This document shows positions 5,601 to 6,000 of a stretch of DNA of 6,000 nucleotides, piece by piece. The DNA is from Clostridia bacterium (GTDB lineage Bacteria; Bacillota; Clostridia; Oscillospirales; Acutalibacteraceae). The DNA lies in contig JAFZOE010000289.1 of assembly GCA_017552845.1 (NCBI GenBank), positions 1-6,000 of the forward strand, written 5' to 3'. The translations under genes and the position numbers were made by a program. The notes beneath the pieces were generated by a model. The model had not been told where the DNA came from and made no database searches. It saw only the letters and a list, made by a program, of their open reading frames with translations. Positions within the stretch are counted from its first letter, which is position 1. Each line of letters begins with the position of its first letter.

Positions 5601-6000
5601 TTAAAATTCCCAGGTCTCGGGCTTCTGGGCTGCATGGGGATGCTCTGCGCCCTTAACCACGCGAAGACGGGTGAGTGCCTGACGGCCGAGGGTGTTATCG
5701 GGAATCATGCCTTTAACCGCCTTGGTAACGGCGAATTCGGGCTTGGTCTTCATAAGAGTTCCGTATTTGACCTCTTTGAGATGGCCGATATAACCGGTGT
5801 GATGATAATACTTTTTCTGCTCAAGTTTCTTGCCGGTGAGAACTACTTTCTCAGCGTTGATGATGATAACGTGATCGCCGCAATCAGCGTTGGGGGTAAA
5901 AGTGGGCTTGTTTTTGCCGCGAAGAAGGTTGGCAGCTTCAACAGCAACCTTACCGAGGGGTTTTCCCTCTGCATCGATCACATACCATTTACGGGTGATG
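5601..6000 (-). CDS. rplM: 50S ribosomal protein L13 (uL13), 5' end beyond the window
   Basis: L13 is an early-assembly protein of the 50S subunit. The visible 132 codons run from the window edge (ITRKWYVIDAEGKPLGKVA) to the stop at 5601-5603. Conserved parts include KWYVIDAEGKPLG, the GDHVIIINAEKVVLTGKK block, the HHTGYIGHLKEV stretch, and the C-terminal IPDNTLGRQALTRLRVVKG followed by EHPHAAQKPE. The family is usually about 142-145 residues, so roughly ten N-terminal residues lie outside. A GTG at 5979-5981 could be taken for a start, but the conserved RKWY immediately upstream is in frame and shows it is an internal Val codon. It is the upstream partner of rpsI, and the pair should be cotranscribed. 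Confidence 0.98.
   Translation of the reverse strand, partial: ITRKWYVIDAEGKPLGKVAVEAANLLRGKNKPTFTPNADCGDHVIIINAEKVVLTGKKLEQKKYYHHTGYIGHLKEVKYGTLMKTKPEFAVTKAVKGMIPDNTLGRQALTRLRVVKGAEHPHAAQKPETWEF

Noticed and set aside
5979..5981. GTG as the start of L13
   Set aside because: The in-frame residues upstream (TRKWY) are the conserved L13 N-terminal region, so the gene continues past the window edge.

Overview
This window looks like chromosomal DNA of a Gram-positive anaerobe of the Clostridia, plausibly a gut Oscillospiraceae/Ruminococcaceae-type organism. The evidence is a clostridial-style uS9 N-terminus, a Firmicutes-type CsoR/CopA copper module, strong AGGAGG-like ribosome binding sites, a textbook sigma-A promoter and moderate GC. 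The taxon is inferred from family resemblance, not from a database match. There are no tRNA or rRNA genes, insertion sequences or CRISPR arrays.

Layout. (1) Positions 39-2161, plus strand: a two-gene unit of a FAD-dependent oxidoreductase (geranylgeranyl-reductase/FixC-like fold) with a Lys/Glu-rich repetitive C-terminal tail, followed 2 nt later by a MntP-type manganese exporter. The unit ends at a clear intrinsic terminator (2170-2197). (2) Positions 2202-5101, plus strand: a copper-resistance operon. It starts with a perfect consensus promoter (TTGACA, 17 nt, TATAAT), with one CsoR-type operator inside the spacer and a second in the 5' leader. Then come csoR and a P1B-type Cu(I) ATPase, copA. 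(3) Positions 5186-6000, minus strand: the 3' end of the ribosomal-protein operon rplM-rpsI (L13 cut by the window edge, then S9). It converges on copA and ends at a 12-bp hairpin at 5144-5172.

How the parts work together. In the CsoR family, apo-protein represses and Cu(I)-bound protein releases the operator. Here CsoR should therefore repress its own operon, and copper should induce CsoR and CopA together. CopA would pump Cu(I) out across the membrane.

The most interesting point is the 3' end of copA. The ATPase carries an extra C-terminal HMA domain with a CopZ-like CxHC site. An in-frame ATG preceded by a well-spaced AAAGGAG lies exactly at the domain boundary (codon 769). The gene could therefore encode both an ATPase with a tethered chaperone domain and, by internal initiation, a free 72-residue CopZ-like copper chaperone. 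No separate copZ is present in the window.
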